Part shown: piece by piece, positions 60,571 to 64,000 of the stretch
Layout of the letters: the number at the start of each line of letters is the position of its first letter
Position numbering within the stretch: position 1 is the stretch's first letter
Assembly: GCA_007570785.1 (NCBI GenBank)
Contig: ML660774.1
Location: 10,424,185-10,488,184 of the forward strand
DNA length: 64,000 bases
From: Antilocapra americana
Taxonomy: Eukaryota; Chordata; Mammalia; Artiodactyla; Antilocapridae
Direction of reading: 5' to 3'
The notes under the pieces: generated by a model
The model's database searches: none
Told to the model about the DNA's origin: nothing
Seen by the model: only the letters and a program-made list of their open reading frames with translations
Translations under genes and position numbers: made by a program

Positions 60571-61260
60571 TCATCATAGAGAAGGAAGCAAGGAGGGGGT
60601 CGCAGCTGATTCACCAATAATGGTACATGTCTTCATTGTCAAAATCCATCCTGTAGATTATACCAGGGCATCAGTGGCACCTCAGCCTCATTTCTACCGC
60701 CTCTGTTGGGTCTAGAAAGCAGCACAAGCTGAAGAAGCTGATGCATTCCCAGCTGCCTGCATGGCTAAATGGGGTACACTATCTCTGCTGAGGGTTCAAT
60801 GCTGGGCAGTCCAGCCAGCCAGAGGCTATGCTTCTCGTCCCGTCCTAGGGACAATGAGCAGCCTGAGAAGCGTCTCCACGTACGTTAGACAGATTTTTGA
60901 CAGTAAAGATAAGCAAAATATTTGCCTCTCTGCTGTTGTCCCAGCCAGTGTCCAAGTTTGACTCAGTAATTTGCTCCTTGGGGCGTGCTGGACTTTGGAG
61001 ACCATGAGGGGTGGTTGGACAGCACCTGAGGAGAAACTGCTTCTTCCGGTGGAGCTGCTTTCCTCCTGCCAGGCCACCACAGGATTTGCAGTCAAGTCAA
61101 GAACAGTCTCATCAAACAGAGGAAGAGAGCCTGTTTCTGCTGATAAGGGAGGCAAGGCTGGGCTCAGGAACTGTGGTTATTCTGATTCATTTGCATCATC
61201 CCTGATGTATCCATCCTAGTCATCAGCTCCTCGATCGTTATCAACCATAATCTGGGTTTG
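60571..61260. other. Unidentified, possibly gene-derived stretch (retropseudogene candidate)
   Basis: Balanced composition and open frames on both strands: sense 60761-60961 (66 codons) and 60971-61219 (82 codons), antisense 60826-61155 (109 codons). The 66-codon sense frame opens with an Arg- and Leu-rich, acid-poor amino end (MAKWGTLSLLRVQCW, then ARGYASRPVLG), which looks like a mitochondrial targeting peptide. The sense frame stops at 60961 and another frame opens ten bases later, consistent with a decayed copy. I do not recognise the parent, and no poly(A) or target duplication is clear. Confidence 0.3.
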
Positions 61261-61889
61261 ATTATTTTTTTTTCTTTTTTGTTACATACCTCCTTCTGTG
61301 CAAACTATATTAAGGATGGATGGGTCACTGAAACACTGTGATTTTGTCACTAATGCCTTCCATTGAGATTTCAAAGTTTTAACATTGCTAATTTATTCCC
61401 AGTTAGACAGTGCCAACACTCTCTGTATTCCTGGCATTCTTCTCTTATATTTTTTTAAAGAGACTTGTATATATATTGTCATTTTATCTGTGATAATCGA
61501 TAACTAGAACAGTCAAAATATATATCAAGATAATGTAATTGTGGTATGAACATACAATGAAATACCACTCAGCAATGAAAAACAAATTACAAATGTGGCC
61601 AAAAATATGAATAAATATTTTTAATTATTGATTTAGAGGATGATAATGTTGAATGCTATGAACCTGCTCATTTGTATTCCCTGTGCACACACTGGGATCC
61701 CAATTTGCCACTGCCTGTTTCAGCCTACCAGAGTCCCATCCTATGGTCTGATAACCAAGTTCCACTTCCCAGTTTCTTTGAGGCCTATTACTATACTATG
61801 TGGGGTTCATTAATGAAAGGAACAGAACACATTCTTGGTTTTATTTAGAAAGTAAATTTAAGAATTCACATTAGTACACATGATCCCCA
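61261..61889. other. Unassigned sequence with a small L1 remnant
   Basis: 61540-61625 has 'aatgaaataccactcagcaa', an L1 ORF2 C-terminal phrase, sense. The rest is unassigned. Confidence 0.45.
61881..61889. repeat. Left target-site duplication of short BovB
   Basis: tgatcccca, exact at 62126-62134. Confidence 0.75.
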
Positions 61890-62125
61890 ATATTTTGGCC
61901 ACCTGATGTGAAGAGCTGATTCATTTGAAAAGACCCTTATGCTGGGAAAGGTAGAAGGCAGGAGGAGAAGGGGACGGCAGAGGATAAGATGGTTGGATGG
62001 CATCACTGACTCAATGGACATGAGTTTGAGCAAACTCCCGGAGTTGGTGATGGACAGGGAAGCCTGGCATGCTGCAGTCCCTGGGGTCGCAAAGAGTCAG
62101 ACACAACTGAGTAACTGAACTGAAC
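61890..62125 (+). mobile_element. Very short BovB 3' end (236 bp), sense
   Basis: Begins 'atattttggccacctgatgt' and ends in the typical 'aactgaactgaac' tail, without poly(A). Flanked by a 9-bp duplication. A heavily 5'-truncated BovB insertion. Confidence 0.92.
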
Positions 62126-62134
62126 TGATCCCCA
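62126..62134. repeat. Right target-site duplication of short BovB
   Basis: Exact partner of 61881-61889; one or two bases could belong to the element end. Confidence 0.75.
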
Positions 62135-63169
62135 GGAGGATACAAGAATCAGTTGAAAGCTATCCAGGGAGGGACAATTCCTGAACTGTCCCACTGACCT
62201 CGCTACAGATGAATCCCTAGTCCTTGGGTCAGTGGCGTTGCTGCTTCTGGGACATCTGCCTCCACTGTCTTTGAAAACTTTCTCTCTCCCTTGTCCTCTG
62301 GCAAGCAGAGGGTCTCCTGGTCTTTTACTTCTCTTGAATTCATGTCTCATGTTAGTGTAAACACCAACTGGAAATTAAGCCCTATTTTAGCATCCTAAAT
62401 GTGACGAAGGCTGGCAAATTGGGTTCTTTGGTTCTACAGAGGGTGACCATGAGGCATTAAGACATGAGAACGCTGTAAATATAAAAAAGCAATTCAAAAG
62501 GTGGAAAACTACACCTATGACCTATTGCTCTACTCTATTTAACTAACTAACCTGCTTCTATTTCTTGATTCATCGTGTTTGTAGTATCTTTAGAGAAGGT
62601 GAGTCTGAAGGGGTAGGCAGGCTTCTGACAAGTTGCCATTATTTAGAATGTGGAGTACAGGAGCATGCTGTTCTCCAGAACAAGGGCTTTGTTCCTGTTG
62701 CTCTCTTGTTAAATTCCTCAGCCCTGTTGCCTTCACTCATTGTGCTCGCTTCTCTCACTATTCCCAAGACTTACTATAGGAACTCTCTCTAGACAAGCAT
62801 TTCCCTTATCTGGGTAGCTCTGGGTGTTTAATCCATGGTCCAGACCTGCTTCCTGCAGGTCCAGCGTGAAGGGCTGGAATGGAGGAGAGGGATAGTCTCA
62901 CCAATCAAGTGATCTGAATCCCCTTCTTTAACCCAGTGACCTGACTGTCCACTTTCCCCTCCAGGTCTTTACAGTTTCATCCAGATTTAACAATTTTATG
63001 AATATGTGCTTTTACTCATATAAAATGCAGAGTTCTTGTGAATTTCTTTTTTTTTTAACAGAGCTTTTTTCATTTTCTCTTATCAATCTTATTCCCAGTG
63101 CTCTCCATCTTCCAGAAATATTGTACATATCCATTGAAGTCACCCTTTCTTGCATTAGCTCTACAAGCT
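62135..63169. other. Unassigned sequence
   Basis: Less AT-rich in 62160-62960; no repeat or gene recognised. The 115-codon minus frame (62003-62350) overlaps BovB and is not a gene. Confidence 0.45.
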
Positions 63170-63295
63170 ACATGTTATCACCCACATTTTAAATAAAAGA
63201 AAACTGAGGTTTAGAAAATTGAGGCAGTTTGCTAATAAGAAATGAATGTCAAGTTTTTAACTCAATTCTGTTTAACCCTAGATTCCAAGATTTTT
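63170..63295 (-). mobile_element. MIR SINE, antisense, worn
   Basis: 'cccacattttaaataaaaga', 'aaactgaggtttagaaaatt' and 'gaggcagtttgctaataaga' track the antisense MIR core. Confidence 0.75.
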
Positions 63296-64000
63296 AACTA
63301 CCATGGAAAATATATTCCATTTTATAATACCATGTTGCTCTTTACAAATCATTATGGTCCTTACCATCTCTATTCCATTCTAAAGATATCTATTTATTTT
63401 AAATTGTGAGCACTGCTATGATTTGAGATCACCATAACTGGTATTCTACCAAGTTAATTGTAGTAGGCACTATATTCATTTCTAACTTTGGATTCACCTA
63501 TTTCTCATAAAATGATATTTCCCAAATGTCAGTTTCAAACTTCTCCTCAAATAATCAGGGAAATTTTCCATTTGAAAAGTTATTCTTCTCTATCATTTTT
63601 CAGTTAGACTTTTGAATGAAATAGTCACGAAGTAACAGCACCCTCATATCCCAAATTATTAGAAGAAACCACCTTCCTCTCTTACAAAAGGAAAATATTC
63701 TGAGTTAAGATTTAGCAGATGGGATCACTAGAAAGAAAAGGCATCCTCCAATTTTCACTAATAAGAACTCTAATTACTCCATTGAACAGTTACTGAATAC
63801 TGATATAATAAAGTAGAAAGGAAAATGACACTCTTGGTTTCCTACACCTAGATAATCTAGAATGAGTTGGCTTGGAATTAAATTTGTCTTGGGACCTTAT
63901 GCATACAACTTAAAGCAGAACATCTTGTCAAGTGGGTGTTAGACTATAAAGCTCTTTAGTTAATGTTTGTATTACTAGATAAACTAAACCTCTTAACAGC
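63296..64000. other. Unassigned AT-rich stretch to the right edge
   Basis: Nothing recognised. Confidence 0.5.

Noticed and set aside
1..64000. CRISPR array, bacterial operon, riboswitch or phage system
   Set aside because: No regularly spaced repeats with unique spacers; composition and repeats are those of a mammalian nuclear genome.

Overview
The window reads as intergenic nuclear DNA from a pecoran ruminant, most likely a bovid. The evidence is the combination of BovB (RTE-type) LINE copies, Bov-tA SINEs made of a tRNA-derived head joined to a BovB 3' tail, and L1 copies of the cattle L1 type. No intact host protein-coding gene, rRNA gene, tRNA gene or CRISPR array was found. The base composition is AT-rich. 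Almost all recognisable coding sequence belongs to retrotransposons in various stages of decay.

Layout. 0-10 kb: an antisense BovB body, an L2 relic, then a stack of old L1 fragments holding a young 5'-inverted L1 and a BovB 3' end. 10-14 kb: mostly unassigned, with a dinucleotide-rich tandem duplication and an antisense L1 relic. 14-18 kb: two BovB copies in opposite orientations. 18-21.4 kb: a long antisense L1 that received a C2H2 zinc-finger retropseudogene and a sense L1 piece. 21-36 kb: sparse repeats (Bov-tA, BovB, L2, MIR, a Tigger-type DNA transposon, a 5'-inverted L1 relic and a possible LTR) in unassigned DNA.

36.4-43.3 kb: the centrepiece, a full-length L1 with target-site duplications, an intact ORF1, and an ORF2 broken only by a 4-bp deletion near its 3' end. 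Its 5' UTR contains a 100-N assembly gap flanked by duplicated sequence. 43.3-44.9 kb: less AT-rich unassigned DNA. 44.9-45.4 kb: a truncated L1 with target-site duplications and an apparent short 3' transduction. 45-55 kb: unassigned DNA with L2, L1 and Tigger relics and one possible conserved non-coding stretch (53.6-54.25 kb). 55.7-60.6 kb: a dense nest (BovB split by L1; MIR; an L1 5' UTR split by BovB; Bov-tA). 60.6-64 kb: an unidentified presequence-like ORF, a very short BovB with a target-site duplication, and a MIR.

How the parts work together. L1 ORF1 and ORF2 encode the retrotransposition machinery that also moves messenger RNAs, such as the zinc-finger copy. BovB encodes the machinery thought to move the Bov-tA SINEs. 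The nesting gives a relative order: MIR/L2/old L1, then BovB, then young L1. I did not find a new host system. The most notable items are the nearly intact L1, the transduction, the gap artefact or array, and the nested retrocopies. Boundaries of old repeats are estimates from memory of family consensus sequences and may be off by tens of bases.
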